Positions 56,934 through 64,000 of a stretch of 64,000 nt of DNA are shown in pieces (the stretch's first letter is position 1; every line of letters begins with the position of its first letter). The stretch is from Candidatus Binataceae bacterium (lineage in GTDB: Bacteria > Desulfobacterota > Binatia > Binatales > Binataceae). A program made the translations under genes and the position numbers. Where the stretch lies: positions 980,059 to 1,044,058 of the forward strand of contig DASRHP010000012.1 in assembly GCA_035650475.1 (NCBI GenBank). The letters are read 5' to 3'. A model generated the notes under the pieces. It had not been told where the DNA came from, did not search any database, and saw only the letters and a list, made by a program, of their open reading frames with translations.

Positions 56934-58921
56934 GAATTCTTCACGACCAGAAAAATGTGGGCGGGCTCGACCGCCGGGTCAAGCCTGACGTAGTTGCGCT
57001 CGCCCCACGTCCAGCAATCGCCGCTCAGCAGGTCGGCCACCCGGTACGCTTCGCCGGGCGCCACGCCCACCACGTCCGGCGGCACCAGCGTCGTGCATGC
57101 CTGCGCGCCGAAGGGGTCGAGGTTGACCGCCACCACGATCGTCTCATCGCCCCCGGCAGAGCTCTTTGCATAGGCGAGGATCTGGTCGTTGTCGGTTTCC
57201 AGGAAGCGCAGGTTGGTGAACTGCTGGAGCGCAGGATGGGCGCGGCGGATCGTGTTAATGCGCGCGATGAACTCGTTGATGTTGCCCGGGGCGTGCCAGT
57301 CGCGCACGCGAATCTCGTATTTCTCGGAGTTGAGATATTCCTCGGTGCCCGGCACCGCCGCCCCCTCGCACAGCTCGTAGCCGCTGTAAATCCCGTAGGA
57401 CGGCGAGAGCGTCGCCGCCAGCACCAGCCGCAGCTTGAAGGCCGCCCGCCCGCCCTGCTGAAGCACCGCGGTCAGAATGTCGGGCGTGTTGGTGAAAAAG
57501 TTGGGGCGGAAGTAATCGCTCACCTCGGGCCGGCTCAGCTCGCTCAAATACTCGATCAGCTCGGACTTGGTATTGCGCCAGGTGAAGTAGGTATACGACT
57601 GGGTAAAGCCGGCCTTGGCCAGCGCACGCATCAGCTTGGGCCGCGTGAACGCCTCGGAGAGGAAAATCACGTCGGGATGGCGCGCCTGGACCTCGGCGAT
57701 CAGCCAGCGCCAGAACTCCACCGGCTTGGTGTGCGGATTGTCCACCCGGAAGATCCGCACTCCGTGGCCGATCCAGAACATCACCACCCGCCGCAGCTCC
57801 TCCATCAGCGCCCCCGCCGCCGGGCCGTCGAAATCGAGCGGATAGATGTCCTGGTACTCCTTGGGCGGATTCTCCGCGTACTTGATCGAGCCGTCGGGGC
57901 GATGGCGGAACCATTCCGGATGCTCGCGCACCCACGGATGGTCGGGCGAGCATTGAATCGCGAAGTCGAGCGCGACTTCCAGCCCGAGGCGCCGCGCGGC
58001 GCACACGAAATGGTCGAAATCGTCGAGGCTGCCGAGCGTGGGCTCCAGCGCAGTGTGGCCGCCGGCCGGGCTGCCGATGGCCCACGGACTGCCGGGGCTG
58101 TCGGGCTGCGCGACCAGCGAATTGTTCGGCCCCTTGCGATGGGTGATTCCGATCGGATGGATCGGGGTGAGGTAAATCACGTCGAAGCCGAGATCGCGGA
58201 TTTCGCTCAGCCGGCGCTCGGCCTCGCGCAGGGTCGCGCCGCGGCCCGCCAGCGCGCCCTGCGAGCGCGGGAACATCTCGTACCATGCACCGAAGCGCGC
58301 GCGCGGGCGGTCGGCGACGACCTCCAGCAGCGGACGATACTCGGTTGCGCCCCAACGCTCGCCCAGCCGCGCCATCCGCTCCAGCATCTCCGGCCGCGAA
58401 ACCATCGCCAGCGCGTCGCGCGGCGCCTTAAGCCCGCGCAGCGCCCTGCACGCGGCCTCGAGCGCGGCGCGATCCTCGCCGCGCGCGCTGCGTGCAGCGG
58501 CCTCGATCAGCGCGATGCCTTCCAGCAGATCCGAAGCGACGTCGCGGCCGGCTTCGGCCTTTCGGCGAAAGCCGCGCTCCCACGACGCGTACTGGTCGGT
58601 CCACGCCTCGATCGTGAAGAGGTAGCGATCGTTGTGCTCAAGCGGGAATTCGCCGCGCCAGCGATCGTTGTCGCGGTGTGCCATCGGCGCCTCGCGAAAG
58701 CGCGCCTCGCTCCGGCGCCGCCACTTGACCACCGCGCGCAGCACATAGTCGCCGTCGCGCAGGATGTCGGCCTCGACCACGCACGACTCGCCCACCACAC
58801 GCTTGACTGGATAGCGGCCGCCGTCAACCGCCGGCGTGACGGCCTCGATTACGTGGCGATTGATGGAAGACACAAACGGCCTTGCGGCGCGCTGGCGCTG
58901 CGGCGTGCTGATGGAAGACAT
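56930..58921 (-). CDS. glgE: Alpha-1,4-glucan:maltose-1-phosphate maltosyltransferase
   Basis: 663 residues. GH13_3 maltosyltransferase: N-terminal domain ([19 protein letters not shown]), [29 protein letters not shown], catalytic Asp in [15 protein letters not shown] and Glu in [10 protein letters not shown], then [15 protein letters not shown]. It extends alpha-glucan with maltose units from maltose-1-phosphate. ATG at 58921 is a reasonable start; 58987 and a longer frame to 59122 are also open but have no ribosome binding site. First gene of the operon whose other members make and branch its product. Confidence 0.93.
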   Translation of the reverse strand: MSSISTPQRQRAARPFVSSINRHVIEAVTPAVDGGRYPVKRVVGESCVVEADILRDGDYVLRAVVKWRRRSEARFREAPMAHRDNDRWRGEFPLEHNDRYLFTIEAWTDQYASWERGFRRKAEAGRDVASDLLEGIALIEAAARSARGEDRAALEAACRALRGLKAPRDALAMVSRPEMLERMARLGERWGATEYRPLLEVVADRPRARFGAWYEMFPRSQGALAGRGATLREAERRLSEIRDLGFDVIYLTPIHPIGITHRKGPNNSLVAQPDSPGSPWAIGSPAGGHTALEPTLGSLDDFDHFVCAARRLGLEVALDFAIQCSPDHPWVREHPEWFRHRPDGSIKYAENPPKEYQDIYPLDFDGPAAGALMEELRRVVMFWIGHGVRIFRVDNPHTKPVEFWRWLIAEVQARHPDVIFLSEAFTRPKLMRALAKAGFTQSYTYFTWRNTKSELIEYLSELSRPEVSDYFRPNFFTNTPDILTAVLQQGGRAAFKLRLVLAATLSPSYGIYSGYELCEGAAVPGTEEYLNSEKYEIRVRDWHAPGNINEFIARINTIRRAHPALQQFTNLRFLETDNDQILAYAKSSAGGDETIVVAVNLDPFGAQACTTLVPPDVVGVAPGEAYRVADLLSGDCWTWGERNYVRLDPAVEPAHIFLVVKNS

Positions 58922-59175
58922 AGCCGTCGGCAGTGATGCGCTGAGTTTCGCCGGACTCGGCTCGGTCAAACGTCCCGACGATCCCATCGTGCCGGCGCCC
59001 GCCCCGCGCGATGCGACCACACCCCCGTATAGTTTGCCACACGCACACGAGTGATGGGAATCAGGCGGCGAGCCGCGCGATGGTGGGGCCGCTCGCGGCC
59101 GCCTCGCGCACCGCCTTTTCATCGACCGCGTGCACTGCGTAATATCTCGCGACGGGAGGCGGCGCCTCGGCAGCC

Positions 59176-59565
59176 ATGAAAATCCTCGGCACCGGCATCG
59201 ACATCATTGAGGTCGAGCGCGTCGAACGCGCGCTGACCCGCCCGCGGATCGGCGAGCGCTTTCGCGCGCGCGTCTTCACCGAACGCGAGATCGCCTATTG
59301 TGAGTCGCGCGGGCGCCCGCGCTACCAGAGCTACGCGGCGCGCTTCGCGGCCAAGGAGGCCGCGATGAAGGCGATGGGCACGGGATGGAACCGCAACGTC
59401 GGCTGGCGCGAGATCGAGGTGGTGCGCGAGCGCGGCCGTCCACCCACCATCGTGTTGGCGGGCAAGGCAGCCGAATTCGCCCGCCGCAAGAACATCACCG
59501 CCTTCCACCTCAGCCTCACGCACAGCGCCACCAGCGCGCTCGCCCATGTGATCGCCGAGGGCTGA
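59176..59565 (+). CDS. acpS: Holo-[acyl-carrier-protein] synthase
   Basis: 129 residues, the standard size. GTGIDIIEVERVERAL with its metal-binding Asp, FTEREIAYCESRGRPRYQSYAARFAAKEAAMKAMG containing the conserved Glu and Lys, and SLTHSATSALAHVIAE at the end. It transfers 4'-phosphopantetheine from CoA to acyl carrier protein, so it uses CoA from the pathway encoded elsewhere in the window. Start ATG at 59176 matches the family. Divergent from glgE and converging on the DUF4340 gene, 26 bases between stops. Confidence 0.95.
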   Translation: MKILGTGIDIIEVERVERALTRPRIGERFRARVFTEREIAYCESRGRPRYQSYAARFAAKEAAMKAMGTGWNRNVGWREIEVVRERGRPPTIVLAGKAAEFARRKNITAFHLSLTHSATSALAHVIAEG

Positions 59566-59591
59566 GCGCGCCGCAGCGAGCCGCCCTCGAG

Positions 59592-61076
59592 TCAGGATTT
59601 CTTGCCGGACGCGGGCGTGGCGGCCGGCTGCACGGCCTCGGTCGGCTTGAACTGGTCGGCGCTCATGTCGAACTGACTGAAGTCGGCCTCGCGCAGGCTG
59701 TACACCGGCGTGCCGGCGGTCGAGTGCGCGTAGTTCTCAAAGCGCATCACCGTCTTCACTTCGCGCTTGCCCGCCGCCGCCGGCGCGCCTTCGTCGGCAG
59801 CCGGGGTCGGCGTCGGATTGGCGACCTGGATCTGGCTCTGGAGCTGAGCCAGCTCGACCGTCCCGATTTGCTTGCCGTCCTTGCCATACACGGAGATCTT
59901 TTCGGTCGGCTTGTCGAGCCCGTAGTTCTTCGCGTCGGTCATCGGGTCGGCGACGATTTTGTCGCCCTTGAGATTGGCCAATTCGTCGAGGAAAGTCTGG
60001 ATCGCGGCACCGTTGGCGGCCAAACTCCTGCCGCCGGCGGTGACCTGCCATTTGCCGTCCTTGCCGAGCTCGAGCGCGTATTGTTTGCCGCGGTTGTCGA
60101 TCTCCAGCCGCCCAACCTTGGCCGGATCGAACGCCATCACGGTTTTGTCGCGCAGGTCGAGGACGCTGAGATTGACCTTGCCGATCAGCGTGTCCTCGAC
60201 GCTGAAGACGTAGGGATCCGAGCCGCGCTTGACGTAAATCGCGTGCTTGTACGCATCCGCCGCTTTGAGCCCGAACAGCAGCGAGTGGCGCGCGTCGTCC
60301 TTGCCGGTGAAGACGCTTACTTCGAGCTGCGGCTTCGCCAGCCCGTACCTGGAAAGGTCCTCCGGCGTGTCGGTGACGAAGTCCTCAATGTGCGCGTTGG
60401 CAAGCGCAGTAAGCAGCGCCGCGACCGCGTCGGCGTCGGCCGGATATTGCGCGGGCGCGACGATACGCCACTTGCCGCCCTGTTTGTCGACCTCGATCCG
60501 GCCGCCCGCCGAGCTTTCGAGCATGACCTTGTTGGCATCGTCCATATTGAAGGTCATCAGCTCGTGCGAGCGCAGGTCGTTGACCTGCTTGGTGACCTGG
60601 CCGGGAAAGTCGCTCGGGGTCATCAGCACCGCCGGCGAGTTCGCCAGCTTGACGTAGGCGCCGCCGCCCACCGGGCTCGTCTTGCCGACGTCGAGCACGG
60701 GCAGCGCGCCGCCCTTGTCCGAAGTGACGGTCACCACCACGGAAGGCTTGTCGAGCCCGAACGGTTCGAGGCTTTCAGGCTTCTCCTCGACGGTCTTGCT
60801 GATCTGGGCCTGCGCAATGGCCTCGGTCAGGCCGTCGATCGCGGTCTGATCGGCGTCCGCCTTGATCGGCTTGACGATACGCCAGGTATGGTCGGGATTG
60901 CGCGCCAGCTCGATCTCGCGGTCGGGATAGCGCAGGTCGATGTGGCTGATGTCCTTGGCCGCGACCTTGTAGAGCGTCGGCGGCGGCACCGGACGCGAGC
61001 CAAGCAGCACCACCAGCGCATAGGCGCCGACCGCTGCGGCGAGAATCAGGACGATTATCGTGTTGCGCAGGCGCAT
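59592..61076 (-). CDS. DUF4340 domain-containing membrane-anchored protein
   Basis: 494 residues. One N-terminal helix (NTIIVLILAAAVGAYALVVLLG) precedes at least two repeated DUF4340-type beta modules (KDISHIDLRYPDREIELARNPDHTWRIVKPIKADAD and a second similar one, then GKQYALELGKDGKWQVTAGG). Such proteins always accompany Gld-type ABC exporters (GldG- and GldF-like proteins encoded next to them). The role in the complex is unproven; a periplasmic arm is inferred. The start ATG at 61076 and the 42-base gap to the next gene fit an operon. C-terminal low-complexity is short. Confidence 0.88.
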   Translation of the reverse strand: MRLRNTIIVLILAAAVGAYALVVLLGSRPVPPPTLYKVAAKDISHIDLRYPDREIELARNPDHTWRIVKPIKADADQTAIDGLTEAIAQAQISKTVEEKPESLEPFGLDKPSVVVTVTSDKGGALPVLDVGKTSPVGGGAYVKLANSPAVLMTPSDFPGQVTKQVNDLRSHELMTFNMDDANKVMLESSAGGRIEVDKQGGKWRIVAPAQYPADADAVAALLTALANAHIEDFVTDTPEDLSRYGLAKPQLEVSVFTGKDDARHSLLFGLKAADAYKHAIYVKRGSDPYVFSVEDTLIGKVNLSVLDLRDKTVMAFDPAKVGRLEIDNRGKQYALELGKDGKWQVTAGGRSLAANGAAIQTFLDELANLKGDKIVADPMTDAKNYGLDKPTEKISVYGKDGKQIGTVELAQLQSQIQVANPTPTPAADEGAPAAAGKREVKTVMRFENYAHSTAGTPVYSLREADFSQFDMSADQFKPTEAVQPAATPASGKKS

Positions 61077-61118
61077 CGCAGATCAGACACGCAGCTCGCC
61101 GTCACCCTGTGCGACCCC

Positions 61119-62672
61119 CTAGTTGCGCCGGTTCCACCACACCGCGATCCCGATGATCAGCAGCAGCTCCGGCAGCACCAGCACCGACGCCACGAAGACG
61201 TTGTTGAATTCGCTCGCGGTCAGGCTGACACGCGAGGCACGCAGCTCGCGCGGGCGAATCGAGATAGTAGCGGTCTGGCCGGCAAGCCAATCGATCGTGT
61301 TGAGAAAGAAGTCCTGGTTGTATTGCTGGAGCAGGTTCTCGTTGTTGGCGAACTCGGTGTCGCCGAAGACCACCATCCGCGCCTCGCCGCTCTTGGCAAT
61401 ACCGAGCTGCTTGAGGTTGGCGCGCATCGCGGTGGCGACGGTCACCGGCCCCTTCAAATCGGTGGGGCTGGGCTTGAACTTCTGCTCCTTGAAGATCGCC
61501 TCGATATTGGTCGCGGCGAGCGAGGTGTCGCTGGTCTGCGCCAGCGGCCACGGCTGCAGACCCGGCTTGGTCTGCTTGGCGGGCTGGACCGAGCGCACCA
61601 TCGGCCACAACGTGCGTTTGTCGAAGCCGGCCGTGATCGGATGCGGCGGGGGATAGAGGTCGACCAGTGGCGCCAGCCCGAGCGCCGGACCCGCGAACAG
61701 GCGCAACTGCCGGTCGAGCACGATGTTGTCGCCGACGATGATGCCCCACTGGCCTACCATACTGATCAGATTGGCTTCCGGATCAGGCTCGTCCGGCTGC
61801 GGCGGCCGCAACATCACCAGCACCCGCCCGCCCTTCTTGAGAAAGTCGTTGACCGCGTCAACTTCGTGGGGAAAGACTGGGCGGCTCGGCCCGGCCACGA
61901 TGAATACGCTGCATTCGTCGGGCACGCCCGGCTTGTCGGTGAGCGTCATCGGCTTGACCCGGTAGTCCTCGCCCTCCAGCGCGCGCCGAGCGCGGCCGAA
62001 GGCGTTGGGATTGCCGGTGTCGTCAAGGGCAGGCTCGCCATGCCCGGTCAGATAACAGGCAGTTTTGGTTCCCGCGCTGGTGACCTTGATGATGCCGTTG
62101 GTGATCGCCTGCTCGGTCATGTCGGTGATGTTGGTGCCCGACGAGCCGTATTGAATATGGGTCGTGTTCATCACCGACACCTTGAACTTGGTGCTGAGCT
62201 CGGGATGCTTGTCGGGATCGATCAGCTCGTAGCTGATGAGCGGCGAGGCATAAGCATACGACTGATAGAGCGCTTCCGCCTGCGGGTTCACCCCCTGCGC
62301 GACGAAGCCGTAGAACTTCAGCGGTTGCTTGAGCTCCTTGACCACCTTGAGTGATTGCGGCGAGAGGCTGAAGATGCGCTCGGCGGTGAGGTCGAAGCGG
62401 CGATGATGGAGCGACAGGATGTAGTTGATCGCGACCAGCAGGCCGACGAAGCCCACCGAATAAACCACCGCGTTTGCCCCGTAGCGGGTCGCGCGATGGC
62501 CGATCAGGGTGCCGAAGGTCTCGCGGCTGGAGGTCGCCCACAGCACCAGCGCGAAGACGCCGAGGATAAGATTGAGCAGGAAATAGTTGGCCGCGCCGAC
62601 GACGTAGCTTATCAGCGCGAAGAACAGGAAAACGATTGCGACCAGGCCGGCCCACGCCCTTGAGCGTTGCAT
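61119..62672 (-). CDS. GldG-family ABC exporter component
   Basis: 517 residues. Two N-terminal helices (WAGLVAIVFLFFALISYVVGAANYFLLN and FVGLLVAINYILSLH) are followed by a large extracytoplasmic GldG/IFT52-like domain (LTAERIFSLSPQSLKVVKEL, KTACYLTGHGEPALDD, RVLVMLRPPQPDEPDPE) and a C-terminal helix (VFVASVLVLPELLLIIGIAVWW). GldG-like proteins act with GldF permeases and GldA ATPases in an ABC system known from gliding bacteria and found widely elsewhere with unknown cargo. Start ATG at 62672 and the small gap to the permease gene indicate an operon. Confidence 0.9.
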   Translation of the reverse strand: MQRSRAWAGLVAIVFLFFALISYVVGAANYFLLNLILGVFALVLWATSSRETFGTLIGHRATRYGANAVVYSVGFVGLLVAINYILSLHHRRFDLTAERIFSLSPQSLKVVKELKQPLKFYGFVAQGVNPQAEALYQSYAYASPLISYELIDPDKHPELSTKFKVSVMNTTHIQYGSSGTNITDMTEQAITNGIIKVTSAGTKTACYLTGHGEPALDDTGNPNAFGRARRALEGEDYRVKPMTLTDKPGVPDECSVFIVAGPSRPVFPHEVDAVNDFLKKGGRVLVMLRPPQPDEPDPEANLISMVGQWGIIVGDNIVLDRQLRLFAGPALGLAPLVDLYPPPHPITAGFDKRTLWPMVRSVQPAKQTKPGLQPWPLAQTSDTSLAATNIEAIFKEQKFKPSPTDLKGPVTVATAMRANLKQLGIAKSGEARMVVFGDTEFANNENLLQQYNQDFFLNTIDWLAGQTATISIRPRELRASRVSLTASEFNNVFVASVLVLPELLLIIGIAVWWNRRN

Positions 62673-62691
62673 GCTCGCGCTCCGCCCTACC

Positions 62692-63465
62692 CTACCGCCA
62701 ACGCGCCGACTCGACCGAGCGCTGGGTCAGGAACAATGCCACGAAGATGAGGGTGCAGAAATAAACCAGATCGCTGGTGTCGATCACTCCGCGCACCATC
62801 TCGCTGAAATGCTGCGGCAGCGAGAGATAGCGCAGCAGGTCGCCGAGCGCACCGCCGCCCGCCTGCAACGGCCACGAGATCACGTACAGCAGCAGCAGGA
62901 TTCCGAGGCAGCTTATCGCGGCGATAATCTGGTTCTGCGTCAGCGAGGACGTGAACAATCCGATCGACACGAAGCATACGCCGAGCAGCGCGAGCGCGAG
63001 ATAACCCGCGCCCATCACTCCGACCTCCGGATCGCCGAACACCATCAAGATGAGGGGAAAGATCCAGATCAGCCCGACCATGATGAGGACGAAGGCCGCG
63101 GCCGCGATGAACTTGCCGGCGACGATCTCGCCGGTGCGGATCGGCGCGGTGAGCAGGAATTCATAGGTCCCGGTGCGCTTCTCCTCGGCGAACGTGCGCA
63201 TCGTGATCGCCGGCACCAGGATCACCATCACCACCGACATGTTATGCAGCAGGGGGTTGATCACCTGAATGTTGAGGTTGAGATGATGCATCGCCTCCAT
63301 GTTCGACATGGCGGTATAGACCTGGATCATCTCGTCGAATTGCTTGACCAGGGCGAAGAAAAAGTAGCCCGCCAACAGCACGAAGACCGTCAGCACCACA
63401 TAGGCGACGGGCTGCACGAAGTAGCTCGCCAGCTCCTTGCCCGCGATCGTCAGCGCGTTTCGCAT
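62692..63465 (-). CDS. ABC-2 type permease (GldF-like)
   Basis: 257 residues. Six hydrophobic segments: AYVVLTVFVLLAGYFFFALV, LLHNMSVVMVILVPAITM, FVLIMVGLIWIFPLILMVFG, GYLALALLGVCFVSIGLF, IIAAISCLGILLLLYVISW and LVYFCTLIFVALFLTQ. The loop ITMRTFAEEKRTGTYEFLLTAPIRTGEIVAGK is the ABC-2 signature, as in GldF and NosY. It forms the membrane channel with the ATPase encoded 15 bases upstream. ATG at 63465 is the natural start. No terminator seen between the genes. Confidence 0.92.
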   Translation of the reverse strand: MRNALTIAGKELASYFVQPVAYVVLTVFVLLAGYFFFALVKQFDEMIQVYTAMSNMEAMHHLNLNIQVINPLLHNMSVVMVILVPAITMRTFAEEKRTGTYEFLLTAPIRTGEIVAGKFIAAAAFVLIMVGLIWIFPLILMVFGDPEVGVMGAGYLALALLGVCFVSIGLFTSSLTQNQIIAAISCLGILLLLYVISWPLQAGGGALGDLLRYLSLPQHFSEMVRGVIDTSDLVYFCTLIFVALFLTQRSVESARWR

Positions 63466-63480
63466 CGCCAGCCCCGGGGC

Positions 63481-64000
63481 CTAGCCGTGCCCCGCCCCGA
63501 CCTCCTCCAGCGTCTCTTCGGCTTCCGCCGGCTCGTGACCTTCCTCTCGCGAAATGGCCTCGAGAAAGACCTCTTCGAGCGATTTGCCGGCCGGCAGCGC
63601 GTCAAGGCTCTCTTCGAGCACGACGTGGCCGGCGTTGATTATCACCACGCGGTCGCAGATCTGCGAGACCTCGGGCAGGATGTGGGTTGAGAGCACGATC
63701 GTGTGCTGGCCGGCGAGGCCGCGGATGAGCCCGCGAATCTCGTGGATCTGGCGCGGGTCAAGGCCGATCGTCGGCTCGTCGAGCACGAGCACCGGAGGGT
63801 TGTGGATAATCGCCTGCGCCAGCCCCACCCGCTGGCGATAGCCCTTGGAGAGCTGGCCGCAGATGCGATTGGCCATATCGCTCAGCCCGCAAACTTTCAG
63901 CACACGCTCGAGCGCCCCCTCCAGCTCCGAGCGCCGCAGCCCGCGCAGCTTGCCCACATAGCGCAGATAAGGCTCGACCCGCATGTCCGCGTACAGCGGC
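63481..64000 (-). CDS. ABC transporter ATPase subunit (GldA-like), cut by the window edge
   Basis: C-terminal 173 codons of an ABC ATPase. Visible parts: ICGQLSKGYRQRVGLAQAIIHNP (signature), VLVLDEPTIGLDPRQ (Walker B and D-loop), VLSTHILPE (switch His). The preceding PLYADMRVEPYLRYVGKLRG is typical of the segment after the Q-loop. The Walker A end lies beyond the window, so no start is given; ATG at 63984 is internal. It drives the GldF/GldG-like exporter encoded downstream. The last 35 residues are Glu-rich (EEGHEPAEAEETLEEVG). Confidence 0.93.
   Translation of the reverse strand, partial: PLYADMRVEPYLRYVGKLRGLRRSELEGALERVLKVCGLSDMANRICGQLSKGYRQRVGLAQAIIHNPPVLVLDEPTIGLDPRQIHEIRGLIRGLAGQHTIVLSTHILPEVSQICDRVVIINAGHVVLEESLDALPAGKSLEEVFLEAISREEGHEPAEAEETLEEVGAGHG

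Noticed and set aside
59385..62354. A 989-codon plus-strand open frame opposite the DUF4340 and GldG genes.
   Set aside because: It is the antisense shadow of those genes; composition is Arg/His/Asp-rich with no domain.

Overview
High-GC (roughly two thirds G+C by eye) bacterial chromosome segment with tightly packed, often overlapping genes, few mobile elements and no rRNA. The gene content points to an uncultured Gram-negative soil or sediment lineage of the Candidatus Binatota / Desulfobacterota-like kind. It includes outer-membrane DUF1302/DUF1329 genes with an RND exporter, an LLM-class (F420-type) oxidoreductase, a class II ribonucleotide reductase, the GlgE alpha-glucan pathway and an Mla-type lipid ABC system. 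This placement is inference; no marker gene in the window settles it.

Layout. 0-7.6 kb: phosphatase, slipin, NfeD protease, family-4 uracil-DNA glycosylase, zinc phospholipase C-like protein, GNAT, enoyl-CoA hydratase and hydantoinase. 7.9-11 kb: VWA protein with an exported partner, then a seven-blade kelch protein. 11.1-18.1 kb: a self-contained four-gene envelope operon (YCF48-like propeller, MMPL/RND exporter, DUF1302 barrel, DUF1329 protein), with tandem repeats and a candidate promoter in front and a strong terminator behind. 18-30.6 kb: pentapeptide-repeat protein, esterase, an AhpD-like gene with an in-frame UGA, bicupin, SDR, RtcB-BON-CBS group, Met-rich exported protein, ClpP, CoA-transferase, cytochrome c and response regulator. 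31-40.6 kb: class II RNR, BON protein, the CoA-synthesis genes panB, panC and coaX, MBL hydrolase, PDZ protein and SDR. 40.7-43.7 kb: tRNA-Pro followed by a damaged Mla operon. 43.7-50 kb: pentameric ligand-gated ion channel, LLM oxidoreductase, then pgi-tal-gnd. 51-59 kb: glgE - treS/maltokinase - glgB. 59-64 kb: acpS and a Gld-like ABC export cluster that runs off the right edge.

The most interesting single item is the gene at 20911-21495 (minus strand). Its frame is interrupted by one UGA exactly where the second cysteine of an AhpD/carboxymuconolactone-decarboxylase CxxC would lie. Eleven nucleotides past that UGA begins a perfect 7-bp hairpin with a GUG loop, which meets the published criteria for a bacterial SECIS element, so I read it as a selenoprotein. 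Other points of interest are a structured leader RNA in front of panBC, a tandem repeat in front of the envelope operon, an ion channel of the Cys-loop superfamily, and a decayed Mla operon beside a tRNA.

How genes work together. PanB and PanC make pantothenate and CoaX phosphorylates it. GlgE, TreS-Mak and GlgB convert trehalose through maltose and maltose-1-phosphate to branched alpha-glucan, while pgi/tal/gnd handle hexose and pentose phosphates next door. Slipin and NfeD form the usual membrane protease pair. The 11-18 kb operon looks like an envelope-spanning lipid or hydrophobic-compound transport system.
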